64,000 nt of DNA from an uncultured Bacilli bacterium. GTDB taxonomy: Bacteria > Bacillota_I > Bacilli_A > RF39 > UBA660. The notes under the pieces were generated by a model. The model did not search any database. It was not told where the DNA came from and worked only from the letters and a program-made list of their open reading frames with translations. The stretch's first letter is position 1, and every line of letters begins with the position of its first letter. A program made the position numbers and the translations under genes. The DNA lies in assembly GCA_934168275.1 (NCBI GenBank), contig CAKPNA010000001.1:186001-250000 (forward strand), in the 5' to 3' direction. This document shows positions 27,253 through 36,700 of this stretch, one piece after another.

Positions 27253-28254
27253 TTATCTTTTTCTTATCTTTTTTAGTTTTGTCTCATTATAACCAAATCC
27301 AAAACTATCTTTAGGAGTTTCTTCGCCAAAAGTAATTCCCTGATATCCGTTATTTTCAGAAGTAATTCTTTGTACGACTGTATTTCCATTTTTGTCTATA
27401 TACATTCTAGAATTAAATTCTTGAAAAAACGAATGTGCTTCATCCTTAGGAGTAAATATAAATTGTGATTCAAACTCTCTTACCCCTGACATGTCTTTTC
27501 TAGCTCTTTTATATACTGAATATCTAGATTTAACATCTTCATCCCAACATCCTTTTTGTAATTTAGATCTTTCTTCATAATAATGTGGTATACCATCAAT
27601 TAAATCACAATATATATTAGGATTTAGTTCATAGTGTTCATACTGTTCACTATAATATTTCTCAATTAAATCATACATCATACTAGCCATTATACTTCTA
27701 AGTTCATCAATAGATTCTATTAAATTATTAGAAGGTCTAAATGGTACTCCAATTTTAGTATATCTCTTCTCTCTTGTAAAGAGACTAATAACAGGCAAAA
27801 TATCTCTACCAGACTCTAAAGAAATACGAATACATCCATAATTCATTGGCATCATCAATTGATTAGGTGATAAATTCCAAGTGGCTTCAGGATACATAGA
27901 AAAGTTCTTACCTCTCTTTAGAATCTCAACAATATTTTTATACGCAATTTCTCTACTTGCCTTATCAGTTCTCTTAACCCACTGAACTCCATTTAACTCT
28001 AATCCCAAACCATCTAAAGTTTTTCGATCTTCATCACTAACTAATAAATAAAAATGCTTATCAACTGCCTGACCTAATGTAGGTATATCCTCAATACAAG
28101 CATGATTAGCCACAATTAAATAATTACCATTTATAGGAATATTACCAACAGCTACCAAATCATCGGTAGTTTTTTGTTTCATCATATTTATCAATTTCGG
28201 ATGAATAATTTCTTTAATTTTTTCAAATCTTAAAGCATTTATCTTCTCTTTCAT
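27253..28254 (-). CDS. PlsC-like acyltransferase paralogue 2
   Basis: 333 residues. The HX4D motif is NHACIEDIPT (near residue 51) and the second motif SMYPEATWNLSPNQLMMPMNYG (in part) near 118. The order and spacing match the neighbouring paralogue at 26203-27171, with a longer C-terminal region. The pair probably arose by duplication. The acceptor is unknown. The start follows GAGGGGAAGG. Confidence 0.78.
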   Translation of the reverse strand: MKEKINALRFEKIKEIIHPKLINMMKQKTTDDLVAVGNIPINGNYLIVANHACIEDIPTLGQAVDKHFYLLVSDEDRKTLDGLGLELNGVQWVKRTDKASREIAYKNIVEILKRGKNFSMYPEATWNLSPNQLMMPMNYGCIRISLESGRDILPVISLFTREKRYTKIGVPFRPSNNLIESIDELRSIMASMMYDLIEKYYSEQYEHYELNPNIYCDLIDGIPHYYEERSKLQKGCWDEDVKSRYSVYKRARKDMSGVREFESQFIFTPKDEAHSFFQEFNSRMYIDKNGNTVVQRITSENNGYQGITFGEETPKDSFGFGYNETKLKKIRKR

Positions 28255-28287
28255 AAAATAACCCTTCCCCTCAAATATATTTTATCA

Positions 28288-28325
28288 CAAAAAAACTAAG
28301 AAATATATTAAATAACTCTTAGTCT
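28288..28325 (-). terminator. Terminator of the XRE/Big-like regulator
   Basis: ACTAAGA/CTTAGT-type stem with a following T-run on the minus strand, overlapping the stop of the gene at 28319. About 27 nt are identical to the terminator at 24358-24395. Confidence 0.7.
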
Positions 28326-29233
28326 ATTTCAAATTCCACCCATATATAATATATATCATCTTTAGTTATTGGCGTATCAGCATCAAATGACACATCCTTA
28401 ACTAATCTATAAGTTCCCTTATCTAATGGTCCATAAATATAATCCCAATTCTGTTTCATCTCTAATATACCATTCTCATCTACATAATATGCCATAAGAG
28501 TAAAACCATAATCATTTTTAGATTCTAATCTTTCCCAATTACCATTATTATATCTCTCAATCCAAAATGATGAACCATATATTATTTTATTCGGACACTT
28601 ATCTTCGATAATAACTATCCCACCAGTATTTGTTAACGTATCTTCTTTAAAATAAATATTAACTAAATTATTTAAATCTTTACCTATAACATTAGCACAC
28701 GTTCCATTATTTTTCTTTACATAATCATTTATTATATTAAATATCTTACTAGCATTATTATACCTACTAAGATTTAATATATTATCAAAATATAAATCTC
28801 TACCAAACTCTTTTACTTCATCATTAAGTTCATAATATTTAATTCTAAAAGAATGTTCTTCTCCATATAAATTACAAACTATTGTTTCTTCAACTAATTC
28901 TCCTCTTCCTCTTATCTTATTAATATATGTAATACCCAAAACTACAAATATAGTTATAATAATAACCACTAATAATCTAAGTATTATACTAATCATTTTC
29001 TCAGTCTTAATTGACCTTTCAACAAAAACATTCTTTATATCATTATCTACTAGTTCATCAATACTAACTTTAAATACTTGCGATAATAATTTTAATTGTT
29101 CAGAATTAGGATAAGTCTCCCCTGACTCCCAATTAGAAATAGTCTGTCTTGAAACATTAATTTTCTCTCCTAACATTTCTTGTGATAAATCCATTTTCTT
29201 TCTATATTTTAAAATCTTCTTACCTATCTCCAT
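28319..29233 (-). CDS. XRE-family regulator with membrane helix and Ig-like C-terminus
   Basis: 304 residues. Residues 1-65 are a Cro/C1-type HTH (LSQEMLGEKINVSRQTISNWESG). A hydrophobic helix is near 82-105. The extracytoplasmic C-terminus has YGSSFWIERYNNGNWERL and YGPLDKGTYRLVKDV, resembling small Ig-like domains of Firmicutes lipoproteins. This suggests a membrane sensor coupling an outside domain to DNA binding, though the ligand is unknown. The start follows AGAGGTG. It is divergently placed from mtnN. Confidence 0.82.
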   Translation of the reverse strand: MEIGKKILKYRKKMDLSQEMLGEKINVSRQTISNWESGETYPNSEQLKLLSQVFKVSIDELVDNDIKNVFVERSIKTEKMISIILRLLVVIIITIFVVLGITYINKIRGRGELVEETIVCNLYGEEHSFRIKYYELNDEVKEFGRDLYFDNILNLSRYNNASKIFNIINDYVKKNNGTCANVIGKDLNNLVNIYFKEDTLTNTGGIVIIEDKCPNKIIYGSSFWIERYNNGNWERLESKNDYGFTLMAYYVDENGILEMKQNWDYIYGPLDKGTYRLVKDVSFDADTPITKDDIYYIWVEFEID

Positions 29234-29344
29234 AATAGTTCACCTCTTAAAACAATTATATCTATAACTCAAAAAATAATCTACCAAATATTCTTGAAAG
29301 TTGTCAAAATTATTTAACATCTTTAAAAACTAATCACATCATGT

Positions 29345-29350
29345 TATAAT
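29345..29350 (+). promoter_or_regulatory. Extended -10 element for mtnN
   Basis: TGTTATAAT with TATAAT at 29345-29350, about 17 nt before the start codon. No clear -35. The same TGTTATAAT occurs before the plus-strand gene at 34804 (34773-34781). Confidence 0.6.
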
Positions 29351-29366
29351 CTAATTGAGGTGTTAT

Positions 29367-30053
29367 ATGAAATATATAGGAATAATAACTGCTATTGATG
29401 AAGAATTCTCTGCGATAAAAAGTATTCTATCAAATAGTGAAGAAATAAAAATATATAATATTACTTGCTTAAAAGGTACTATTGAAAATAAAAATGTTAT
29501 CTTAACTAAGTGTGGTGTTGGTAAAGTAAATTCTGCTAGAACTACTCAAATACTAATTGATAAGTTTAATATTGATTATATTATAAATGTTGGTGTAGCA
29601 GGTGGTTTAAAATACTACATTAATATTGGTGATATAGTTATTGGTGAAAAACTAGCTCAGCACGACTTTAACATTACTCCATTTAATCATCCAATGGGAT
29701 ATATCAATGAAGAATTAGGTGTCTATATGTATAGTGATAAAAAGTTAGTTGAAAAATGTCAAGACATTAAAATAAATAATACTAATATCTATAGTGGCAT
29801 AATAGTATCTGGCGACTTATTCTGTACTAAAGAAAAACATAAAACAAACATTCTAAAAGAATTTAACGCTGACTGTGTAGAAATGGAAGGAGCTAGTATT
29901 GCTCAAGTATGTACCCTATGTAATATCCCATTTATTGTTATAAGATCAATATCAGATAAGCCAAATGGTTCTAACCAAATTGACTATAACGAATTTGTCG
30001 AAGCATCTTCTAAAAAAATAGTAGAAGTCATTAAAAATATTTTAAGTAAGTAA
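29367..30053 (+). CDS. mtnN: 5'-methylthioadenosine/S-adenosylhomocysteine nucleosidase
   Basis: 228 residues. It starts MKYIGIITAIDEEFSAI with the catalytic Glu region. It has TKCGVGKVNSA, NVGVAGGL, the VEMEGASIAQV motif and the catalytic Asp in RSISDKPNG. All are MTAN/Pfs hallmarks. It cleaves adenine from MTA and SAH in methyl recycling. GAGGTG lies before ATG 29367; an earlier in-frame TTG is not needed. It is one of only two plus-strand genes here. Confidence 0.95.
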   Translation: MKYIGIITAIDEEFSAIKSILSNSEEIKIYNITCLKGTIENKNVILTKCGVGKVNSARTTQILIDKFNIDYIINVGVAGGLKYYINIGDIVIGEKLAQHDFNITPFNHPMGYINEELGVYMYSDKKLVEKCQDIKINNTNIYSGIIVSGDLFCTKEKHKTNILKEFNADCVEMEGASIAQVCTLCNIPFIVIRSISDKPNGSNQIDYNEFVEASSKKIVEVIKNILSK

Positions 30054-30083
30054 AAGGCGAATCAACCATGACTCACCTTTTTT
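30052..30083. terminator. Bidirectional terminator between mtnN and the Ca2+-type ATPase
   Basis: GGCGAATCA, loop ACCA, TGACTCACC. With wobble pairs the stem is complete in minus-strand RNA (followed by TTTT) and has two mismatches in plus-strand RNA (followed by T6). It serves both convergent genes. Confidence 0.75.
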
Positions 30084-32576
30084 CTATCTTAACCTATAAT
30101 TTCTTTTTAATATCTTAACTAGTTCATACCAAAACACTGCTATAAAAGATGTAACTATTACAACTATTATATTCACTAAACTTAAACTAGTAAGTTTCAA
30201 CACTCTATTAATAGGAGTATATAAAACTATTCCTATTATACCAAATAATAATAAATTAATAATAGTAATTACTCTATCTTTAGATAATTTAACAATTGAA
30301 CTAATAGCATAATCATATTCACTAGAATTTACTAGTACTAAGAAAACATTTGCTAATACAATAATTAATAATCCCATTGTTCTAGCTAATAATATATCCT
30401 TATCTAACAAATAATAATAAGTTCCAAAAGATGCTACAAATATTATTAATCCTTGTAATATACTCTTAAATAATATTGACTTATCAACAATATTATCACT
30501 TATATTTCTTGGCTTTCTCTCCATTATATTTGTTTCAGCCGGTTGTCTTTCAAAAACTATTGAACATGTTGGATCAATAATAAGTTCTAATAATACAACA
30601 TGTAATGGTAATAAAAATAATTGTTCTAACCCAATATTTAGTAGTGGTCCAACTAAAGAAGATAATGCTATTGGAATATGTATAAAAAATATATAACCTA
30701 TTGCTTTTTTAATATTATCATATATTCTTCTACCATCTTCAATAGTATCAACTATCGTACTAAAATTATCATCCATTAAAACTAAATCAGCTGCTTCTCT
30801 TGATACTTCACTACCTCTTTTACCCATAGCTATACCAATTTCTGCTTGTTTTAGTGCCGGAGCATCATTTACCCCATCACCTGTCATAGCGACAATTTCT
30901 CCATTAGCTTGAAAGGCTTTTACTATTCTCATCTTATGTTCCGGAATTACTCTTGAAAATATAGATACAGTTCTAACTTTCTCCTGTAATTCTTTATCAC
31001 TCATTTTATTTAACATATCACCCGTAATAATATTGTCATAGTTATCCATACCAATACTTTTAGCAATAGCTGATGCCGTAATACCATTATCACCAGTAAT
31101 CATAACAACCCTAACATTAGCCTTTTTACATAACTTAATATCATCAATAACAGAATCTTTAGGAGGATCTATTAACCCAACAATACCAATATATTCTAAC
31201 GTATTTTCTTCTAATTTTTCTTTTAAATCATCAACCGAATCTACCTCCTTCTTAGCAATAGCAATAACCCTTAATCCCTTTGCTTGCATCAAACTTATCT
31301 CATCATTTATTTGTTTTAAATGCTTAGAATCAATATTGCATATATCTAGAACACTCTCCGGAGATCCTTTAACAGCTAAAATAAATTTATGATTTCTATT
31401 CCAAACACAACCCATCATTTTTGTATAATTACTAAATGGATATTCTTTTATTTTATTACCATTAAATAAATCTTTTTTATAAATACCTAAACTCTTAGCA
31501 TACTTAAGCATTGCCTTTTCCATCGGATCATATGTTTCTTCTTCACAGCACAGTCCCATTATTTCTGCTAACTCAGTTTTATCTCTATCCGAAATAACAT
31601 CAACTACTTCCATTTGATTCTTAGTAATTGTTCCCGTTTTATCAACACACAAAACAGATACTGCCCCAAGTGTCTCAACTGCAGGTAATTTTTTTATTAA
31701 AGAATTTTTCTTAGCAAGTCTCCATGCTCCCATAGATAAAAATATCGTAAGAACTACCGGGAATTCTTCAGGTATCATAGCCATAGCTAAAGTAATACCG
31801 GATAATATACTTTCAATTATTCTATCTTTAATTGCCATATTAGATAAATTAAAAAATGTCATTAAACCTACTAATATAAATAAACCAAATGCAATTATTG
31901 CACATACTTTAACTAATTTATCAGTTTGTTTTTGTAATATTGTTCTATTTTGTTTAACTTGTGATATATTATAACCTATTTTGCCATATTCAGTTTCATT
32001 TCCAATTTTATAAACTTTAATAATACCCGCGCCCTGAATAACTAATGTTCCTTGATAACAATAATTCTTTTTCCAATAATCATTGCTTTCATCCTTAGTA
32101 TTAGTCTTCCAAACACCTTCAGATTCTCCTGTTAAACTAGATTCATCTACTCTTAATCCACTACTCTTAATAACATATCCATCCGCAGGTATTTTAACAC
32201 CTTCATAAATAAACATAATATCTCCCGGTACTAATTCCCTACTAAATATTTCTTTCTTCTTACCATCTCTTAAAACCATTATCTTAGGTTCTGATAGATT
32301 TTTTAATGTACTTAAGGTCTTATCTGTTTTCCACTCTTGAATAATATCTATCATAATAATAGCAATTACAAATACCAACATTATTATCCCATCTCTAGGT
32401 TCTCCTAAAATAAAATAAATAGTTGCTGCAATAAGTAATAATAGAAACATCGGTTCACAAATAATATGAATTATTTTAAAGAAAAAGTTTTCTTTCTTTC
32501 CGCTTATAATTTCATTAGTGCCATACTTTTTTCTTAATTCAACAACTTCCTCTTCTGTCAATCCTTTTTCTAACAT
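30084..32576 (-). CDS. Calcium-type cation P-type ATPase
   Basis: 830 residues. The N-terminal GLTEEEVVELRKKYGTNEI is typical of P-type pumps. It has the actuator LTGES near 148, the membrane motif MIPEEFPVVLTIFL near 268, the phosphorylation site CVDKTGT near 311, and MTGDGVNDAPALK near 557. The PEEFP motif is usual for PMCA/SERCA-related bacterial Ca2+ pumps. The C-terminal six-helix region is complete. The start has GAAGGAAGG. It has a leader with an antiterminator/terminator pair and a consensus promoter, so its expression is likely controlled by transcription attenuation. Confidence 0.92.
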   Translation of the reverse strand: MLEKGLTEEEVVELRKKYGTNEIISGKKENFFFKIIHIICEPMFLLLLIAATIYFILGEPRDGIIMLVFVIAIIMIDIIQEWKTDKTLSTLKNLSEPKIMVLRDGKKKEIFSRELVPGDIMFIYEGVKIPADGYVIKSSGLRVDESSLTGESEGVWKTNTKDESNDYWKKNYCYQGTLVIQGAGIIKVYKIGNETEYGKIGYNISQVKQNRTILQKQTDKLVKVCAIIAFGLFILVGLMTFFNLSNMAIKDRIIESILSGITLAMAMIPEEFPVVLTIFLSMGAWRLAKKNSLIKKLPAVETLGAVSVLCVDKTGTITKNQMEVVDVISDRDKTELAEIMGLCCEEETYDPMEKAMLKYAKSLGIYKKDLFNGNKIKEYPFSNYTKMMGCVWNRNHKFILAVKGSPESVLDICNIDSKHLKQINDEISLMQAKGLRVIAIAKKEVDSVDDLKEKLEENTLEYIGIVGLIDPPKDSVIDDIKLCKKANVRVVMITGDNGITASAIAKSIGMDNYDNIITGDMLNKMSDKELQEKVRTVSIFSRVIPEHKMRIVKAFQANGEIVAMTGDGVNDAPALKQAEIGIAMGKRGSEVSREAADLVLMDDNFSTIVDTIEDGRRIYDNIKKAIGYIFFIHIPIALSSLVGPLLNIGLEQLFLLPLHVVLLELIIDPTCSIVFERQPAETNIMERKPRNISDNIVDKSILFKSILQGLIIFVASFGTYYYLLDKDILLARTMGLLIIVLANVFLVLVNSSEYDYAISSIVKLSKDRVITIINLLLFGIIGIVLYTPINRVLKLTSLSLVNIIVVIVTSFIAVFWYELVKILKRNYRLR

Positions 32577-32604
32577 AATTTTTCATTCCTTCCTTCTAAT
32601 TAAC

Positions 32605-32758
32605 TAAAAAACACCCATGGAATACACTGTCCCATAGATGTTTCTAATTAACACCTATTGCATAAACGCCCGGAAGTTTCTTTGAAAAATCCTGTCAGAT
32701 GTACTGTAGATAACAAAAATTATTATTTATATTCTTGTTTTGCAGTGCAATTTTAGCT
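32605..32758 (-). promoter_or_regulatory. Riboswitch-like 5' leader with antiterminator/terminator
   Basis: Terminator: AACATCTATGG (32642-32632) pairs with CCATGGGTGTT (32620-32610; two wobble pairs), followed by a T-run. Alternative: AGGTGTT (32656-32650) can pair with AACATCT, the first seven bases of the terminator's 5' arm, making the two exclusive. A region of about 100 nt (32657-32758) upstream of these could be an aptamer; it contains CTGACAGGA and the terminator loop contains GGGACAG. It does not match a riboswitch consensus I can recall with confidence. Confidence 0.65.
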
Positions 32759-32764
32759 AACTAC

Positions 32765-32793
32765 ATTATAACTAATAATATTATATGTGTCAA
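32765..32793 (-). promoter_or_regulatory. Promoter of the Ca2+-type ATPase leader
   Basis: TTGACA (32793-32788), 17 bp, TATAAT (32770-32765): exact consensus. Transcription would start near 32758, giving a leader of about 180 nt. Confidence 0.85.
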
Positions 32794-32845
32794 ATACTTA
32801 AACTTGATATATAATTTAAAAAGAACTCTACTTAAAATAGAATTC

Positions 32846-33850
32846 TTAATCTTTATTATTCATTTTAACAAAATTATACGCATCTTGACACATTTCATTA
32901 ATATCTTTTTCTGCCTTCCAACCTAGCTTTTCATATGCATAGGATGGATCTGCATAACAAGCATCTATATCTCCTGGTCTTCTTTCTTTTATTACATATT
33001 TTATAGATACATTATTAACCTTCATAAATGTATTAACCAAATCTAAAACACTATAACCGTTTCCTGTACCTAAATTATAACAATCACAACCGGTACCTCT
33101 TAATATCTTCTCGATAGCTTTAACATGTCCTTTAGCTAAATCAACAACATGAATATAATCTCTTACTCCTGTTCCATCATGAGTATCATAATCATTGCCA
33201 AACACTCCTAGACATTCTAATTCTTTAGTGGCAACTTTAATAATATACGGCATTAAATTATTAGGAATCCCATTTGGATTTTCTCCAAGAAGTCCTGATT
33301 TATGTGCTCCAATAGGGTTAAAATATCTAAGTATTGCTATTGACCACTCTTTATCAGAATTATATAAATCTTTAAGTATTCCCTCAATAATTAATTTAGT
33401 TGTTCCATATGGATTTGTTGTAGAGAGAGAAAAATCTTCCTTTATTGGTAAAGACTTTGGCTTACCATATACCGTTGCACTTGAAGAAAATGCTATTTTT
33501 TTAACATTAAATTCATTCATAACTTCAAGTAAATTAATAGTAGATAAAATATTATTCTTATAATACATAAGTGGTTTTGCAACAGATTCTCCGACAGCCT
33601 TATAGCCTGCAAAATGTATTACAGCATCTATCTTGTTCTCTGTAAATATCTTTTTCAATAATACTTTATCACATACATCGCCTTCATAAAAAACCACTTT
33701 CTTATTAGTTATTTTTTCAATATAACCTACAACTTCTCTTTTTGAATTAGATAAGTCATCAATTATAACAACCTCATATCCATTATCCAATAATTCTACA
33801 CAAGTATGACTTCCTATAAAACCTGTTCCCCCAGTAACTAATATTCTCAT
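32846..33850 (-). CDS. galE: UDP-glucose 4-epimerase
   Basis: 334 residues. It shows the NAD-binding TGGTGFIGSHTCVELL at the N-terminus, HFAGYKAVGES, the catalytic SSSATVYG and YGTTK (Tyr/Lys pair), RYFNPIGAH and RDYIHVVDLAKGHVKA. It interconverts UDP-glucose and UDP-galactose for surface polysaccharides. Full family length. The start follows AGGAGG. It is monocistronic by its spacing. Confidence 0.97.
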   Translation of the reverse strand: MRILVTGGTGFIGSHTCVELLDNGYEVVIIDDLSNSKREVVGYIEKITNKKVVFYEGDVCDKVLLKKIFTENKIDAVIHFAGYKAVGESVAKPLMYYKNNILSTINLLEVMNEFNVKKIAFSSSATVYGKPKSLPIKEDFSLSTTNPYGTTKLIIEGILKDLYNSDKEWSIAILRYFNPIGAHKSGLLGENPNGIPNNLMPYIIKVATKELECLGVFGNDYDTHDGTGVRDYIHVVDLAKGHVKAIEKILRGTGCDCYNLGTGNGYSVLDLVNTFMKVNNVSIKYVIKERRPGDIDACYADPSYAYEKLGWKAEKDINEMCQDAYNFVKMNNKD

Positions 33851-33952
33851 AGTACCTCCTATCTATAAAAATATTATAACATAAGAAAAGTATATTACAA
33901 AGAATATTAAGACTTTATTTTTATACTCATACTAAATCAAAACTATCTAATA

Positions 33953-33979
33953 AAAAAACAAGACTTTTCTATCTTGGTC
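33953..33979 (-). terminator. Terminator beyond the fic remnant
   Basis: CCAAGA, loop, TCTTG followed by T7 on the minus strand, 10 nt past the fic stop. Confidence 0.65.
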
Positions 33980-33988
33980 TACATTATT

Positions 33989-34744
33989 TTATATTTCAAA
34001 ATCTAACATGTCTTCACATACTTTTTCATATATATCTTGTTCATTTTTTATTGTATCTATTAAATACATTTTATCATTTTTATATTCTTTTAACCATCTC
34101 ATATAATATGGTTTATCCTTATCTAAAATTATAAATGGTATTATATTATTTTTTAAACACTCTTTAAACATAATAATTCTACCAACTCTACCATTGCCAT
34201 CTCCAAATGAATATATTCTTTCAAATCTAACATGAAATTCAATAATATCCTCTAATGTAATTTCTTTAATCTTTCTATACCAATTAAGTAATTTACCCAT
34301 ATCCTCTTTTACATTATCAGGATGTAATGTTTCAATAATATTAATTAATCTAATTTTATTAGGAACTATTTTAAAACCACCAACATTATATCTCGAATTA
34401 TCTTCATCAGATGTATTTCTTTTTAGAATCTTATTCATTTCTATTATATTTCCTTTTGTTAAATCATCACCAATAATATCTATCATATAATCAAATGATT
34501 TTTCATCTCCGTTAAATCATCAACATTTATAGCAGTATCATCTTTAGGAATAAATGAATTAGTTTCAAATATCTCCTCCGTTTCATCTTCCGTCAAATGA
34601 CTACCTTCTATTTTATTTGAATTATATGCAAAGTTAACTTGTAAAAAAGTGATATTATATATTACCCTTAAATTTTATCTTTCTTTGCTCAATTAATTCA
34701 TTCTTTAATTTCAATACATCCCTTAAAATCTCACTTTCATACAT
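33989..34744 (-). pseudogene. Fic-domain gene, broken by two frameshifts
   Basis: Intact Fic protein is encoded in three frames. Frame 1 begins MYESEILRDVLKLKNELIEQ at 34744 and stops at TAA after KFKGNI. Frame 2 encodes NFAYNSNKIEGSHLTEDETEEIFETN (in part), the typical Fic N-terminus, and stops after NVDDLTEMKNH. Frame 3, the open 165 codons from 34486, holds the Fic motif HVRFERIYSFGDGNGRVGR. The first break is in an AT repeat and the second near TTTGATTATATGA. An intact Fic enzyme would AMPylate a target protein. Read errors could also explain the breaks. Confidence 0.75.
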
Positions 34745-34803
34745 ATTTATACACTTATTATAGCATATTTTATGTTATAATATCTAACAAAGGAAGATAA
34801 AAC

Positions 34804-35589
34804 ATGACAAAAGACGAATTAGAAATATTAAGAAAAGATATTAAAGAAATTAAAATAGCAAACATTAGTGCTAAAATAATGATGTGCAAAGAATATATAT
34901 TTTTACTTATTATAATTTTAGCAAAAAAAGGACTATCTAATAATTATTTAGAAGAATTAATCAAAATTAAAAATGAATACATGGCTATTTTAAGTGAAGA
35001 AAATAAGTTATTAAATATGATACTTAAAAATGGTATTAATAAAGATATAACTGCTATCGATGACTTAATTGGTAAATTAAACGATTTAGCAGATACTACT
35101 ATTACCTATTACTATAGTTTATTAGATGATATTGAAAAAGAAATAGAGTTTAACAGAAATTATCCATATCGACGTCTTCCTAAAAACTTTAAAACATTAA
35201 TTGAAACTGATGAATTTAAACTAATGGCTCATGGGCTTAATTTAGCAATCGAAGATGTCAAAAAATATTTAGGATACGATGATGACTTTTGGAATTATAT
35301 TCAAGATAAAACTAAAATTATTAAAAATCCATATTTAGATTATGATTTAAAAATACACTACTACGGTGTTTGGTATGAATTTAATGAAAGCAAAGAATTA
35401 ACAAAACTAATTATATGTATACCTGAAATAGTAGATTTAAAAACTGCTCAAATTGCTATTCATGAATTTAGACATGCTCATGACATTTATACCGGTAAAA
35501 TACAAGAAGACTCTACACTAGAAGACATTGCTAAACAAGAAGAAGATAAATTTAAAACTGATTATTTAAAGAAAAGAATTAAGATATAA
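34804..35589 (+). CDS. Unknown protein with HExxH-like zinc-protease motif
   Basis: 261 residues. The N-terminal half is helical and coiled-coil-like, with a hydrophobic stretch near 30-40. Near the C-terminus is AIHEFRHAHDIYTG, a zinc-binding HEXXH with a following Asp that suggests a metallopeptidase. LKIHYYGVWYEFNESKEL and ICIPEIVDLKTAQIAIHEFRHA (in part) form the presumed catalytic domain. No family name is offered. It has AAAGGAAG 6 nt before the ATG and an extended -10 (34773-34781). It is transcribed alone on the plus strand. Confidence 0.7.
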   Translation: MTKDELEILRKDIKEIKIANISAKIMMCKEYIFLLIIILAKKGLSNNYLEELIKIKNEYMAILSEENKLLNMILKNGINKDITAIDDLIGKLNDLADTTITYYYSLLDDIEKEIEFNRNYPYRRLPKNFKTLIETDEFKLMAHGLNLAIEDVKKYLGYDDDFWNYIQDKTKIIKNPYLDYDLKIHYYGVWYEFNESKELTKLIICIPEIVDLKTAQIAIHEFRHAHDIYTGKIQEDSTLEDIAKQEEDKFKTDYLKKRIKI

Positions 35590-35609
35590 CTTGCTATCTT
35601 AATTCTTTT
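35572..35609. terminator. Bidirectional terminator after the HExxH gene
   Basis: A perfect 15-bp inverted repeat, AAAAGAATTAAGATA (35572-35586) and TATCTTAATTCTTTT (35595-35609), with an 8-nt loop. Confidence 0.85.
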
Positions 35610-35988
35610 ATATTTTATAATGATAAAATTATTCTACATTTTCAACCAAGATCATTTATTAGTCGCACCACCAGAAAGCGAAAAAACATTTTCACACTTT
35701 TCAGTACAAAACAAATATACTACCTTTATAAAAATGTCAATTAGCATATCTATTTCTAGTATATGTAATTGCTTCAAAAATGTCGACATACAAAATAAAT
35801 ATTTACAATCTCATTTTAATATTTTTTCAAACTTAAAACTGCAAAAAAAAGAACCTAGATAAAAATCTAAGCTCTTACAATAAAACTTATTTACTAGCCT
35901 TAATAGCAGCTTGTAAACCAAAAAACTAAGGATAACTTAACGGAATGTAACTACACTCCATATAGACTAAAATGACTATTTTTTATCT
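35610..35988. other. Gene-poor stretch with a ppdK-like tail fragment
   Basis: No gene is supported. On the minus strand near 35885-35915 a stretch reads LQAAIKASK-stop, like the final residues of PpdK (AAAQAAIKASEK) at 40669, sharing CAAGCTGCTAT. A plus-strand open frame of 80 codons (35620-35862) lacks a ribosome site and looks accidental. The stretch may be debris from insertion of the neighbouring element. Confidence 0.4.
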
Positions 35989-36228
35989 TTATGCAATATT
36001 TAAAATATTTTTCATTAATTCAACAAATTCATTCCATCCTAGAATTATTGACATAATAGTTGAAACAAAAGTTAATAAACTAATTATTCCTCCTAATATT
36101 TTAAATATTATATTTCTTTTTATTTTTGTTAAATTATTAGATGATATTAATCCAATACTATGTAAAATATCTAATGGTATTCCTAATATCACTTTTATTC
36201 CACATGTCAAATCATAAAACGGGTTCAA
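35989..36228 (-). CDS. Small membrane protein, hypothetical
   Basis: 79 codons from a TTG start, or about 68 from GTG 36195; neither has a clear ribosome site. It has two hydrophobic stretches around ILGGIISLLTFVSTIMSIIL. It lies 8 nt beyond the gene 36237-36650 on the same strand and could be cotranscribed. The opposite strand is also open here but without translation signals. Confidence 0.4.
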   Translation of the reverse strand: MNPFYDLTCGIKVILGIPLDILHSIGLISSNNLTKIKRNIIFKILGGIISLLTFVSTIMSIILGWNEFVELMKNILNIA

Positions 36229-36236
36229 TATTTTTT

Positions 36237-36650
36237 TTATTTCATTTTTTTATATTCATCTAATATACCCATTTTTCTTAAAAAAGCATTATGACACCAA
36301 TTGATTTTTTCTAATTCCATATCAAGAAATCCTGTTGAAGCTAATGATAATACTTCATTCATAAAATTAATAATTATTTGGTAGTTCGGATAAAATCCGT
36401 GTATGTCTTTATATGATATAATTCCCGTATCACCTAAGATATATTGGATTTTATCACTATTAGAAATCAACCATTCATAATCTTTATTACTATATTTGTT
36501 TTTCTTAAATAAACTATCTAATAATTTGCTAAATCTTTCCTTATACTCAACTATAAAATTATAATCATCAGTACATTTTCTTATATTTAATATATTTATA
36601 ATTAATCCTAAAACTATCAAAAATATAATAGTCAAAATATAATATAACAT
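36237..36650 (-). CDS. Hypothetical membrane-anchored protein, 137 aa
   Basis: Not recognised. One N-terminal hydrophobic helix (residues 2-20) and a mainly helical, charged remainder (FSKLLDSLFKKNKYSNKDYEW), likely cytosolic. The ATG follows TAGGAGGG. It precedes the recombinase gene's end by 50 nt in an accessory region. No function is proposed. Confidence 0.65.
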   Translation of the reverse strand: MLYYILTIIFLIVLGLIINILNIRKCTDDYNFIVEYKERFSKLLDSLFKKNKYSNKDYEWLISNSDKIQYILGDTGIISYKDIHGFYPNYQIIINFMNEVLSLASTGFLDMELEKINWCHNAFLRKMGILDEYKKMK

Positions 36651-36700
36651 AATTAACCCTCCTAAATATTAATTATATTATATCATTAAAATTTCATTTT

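Noticed and set aside
35620..35862. Plus-strand 80-codon frame
   Set aside because: No ribosome site and no recognisable protein; it follows a terminator in gene-poor DNA.
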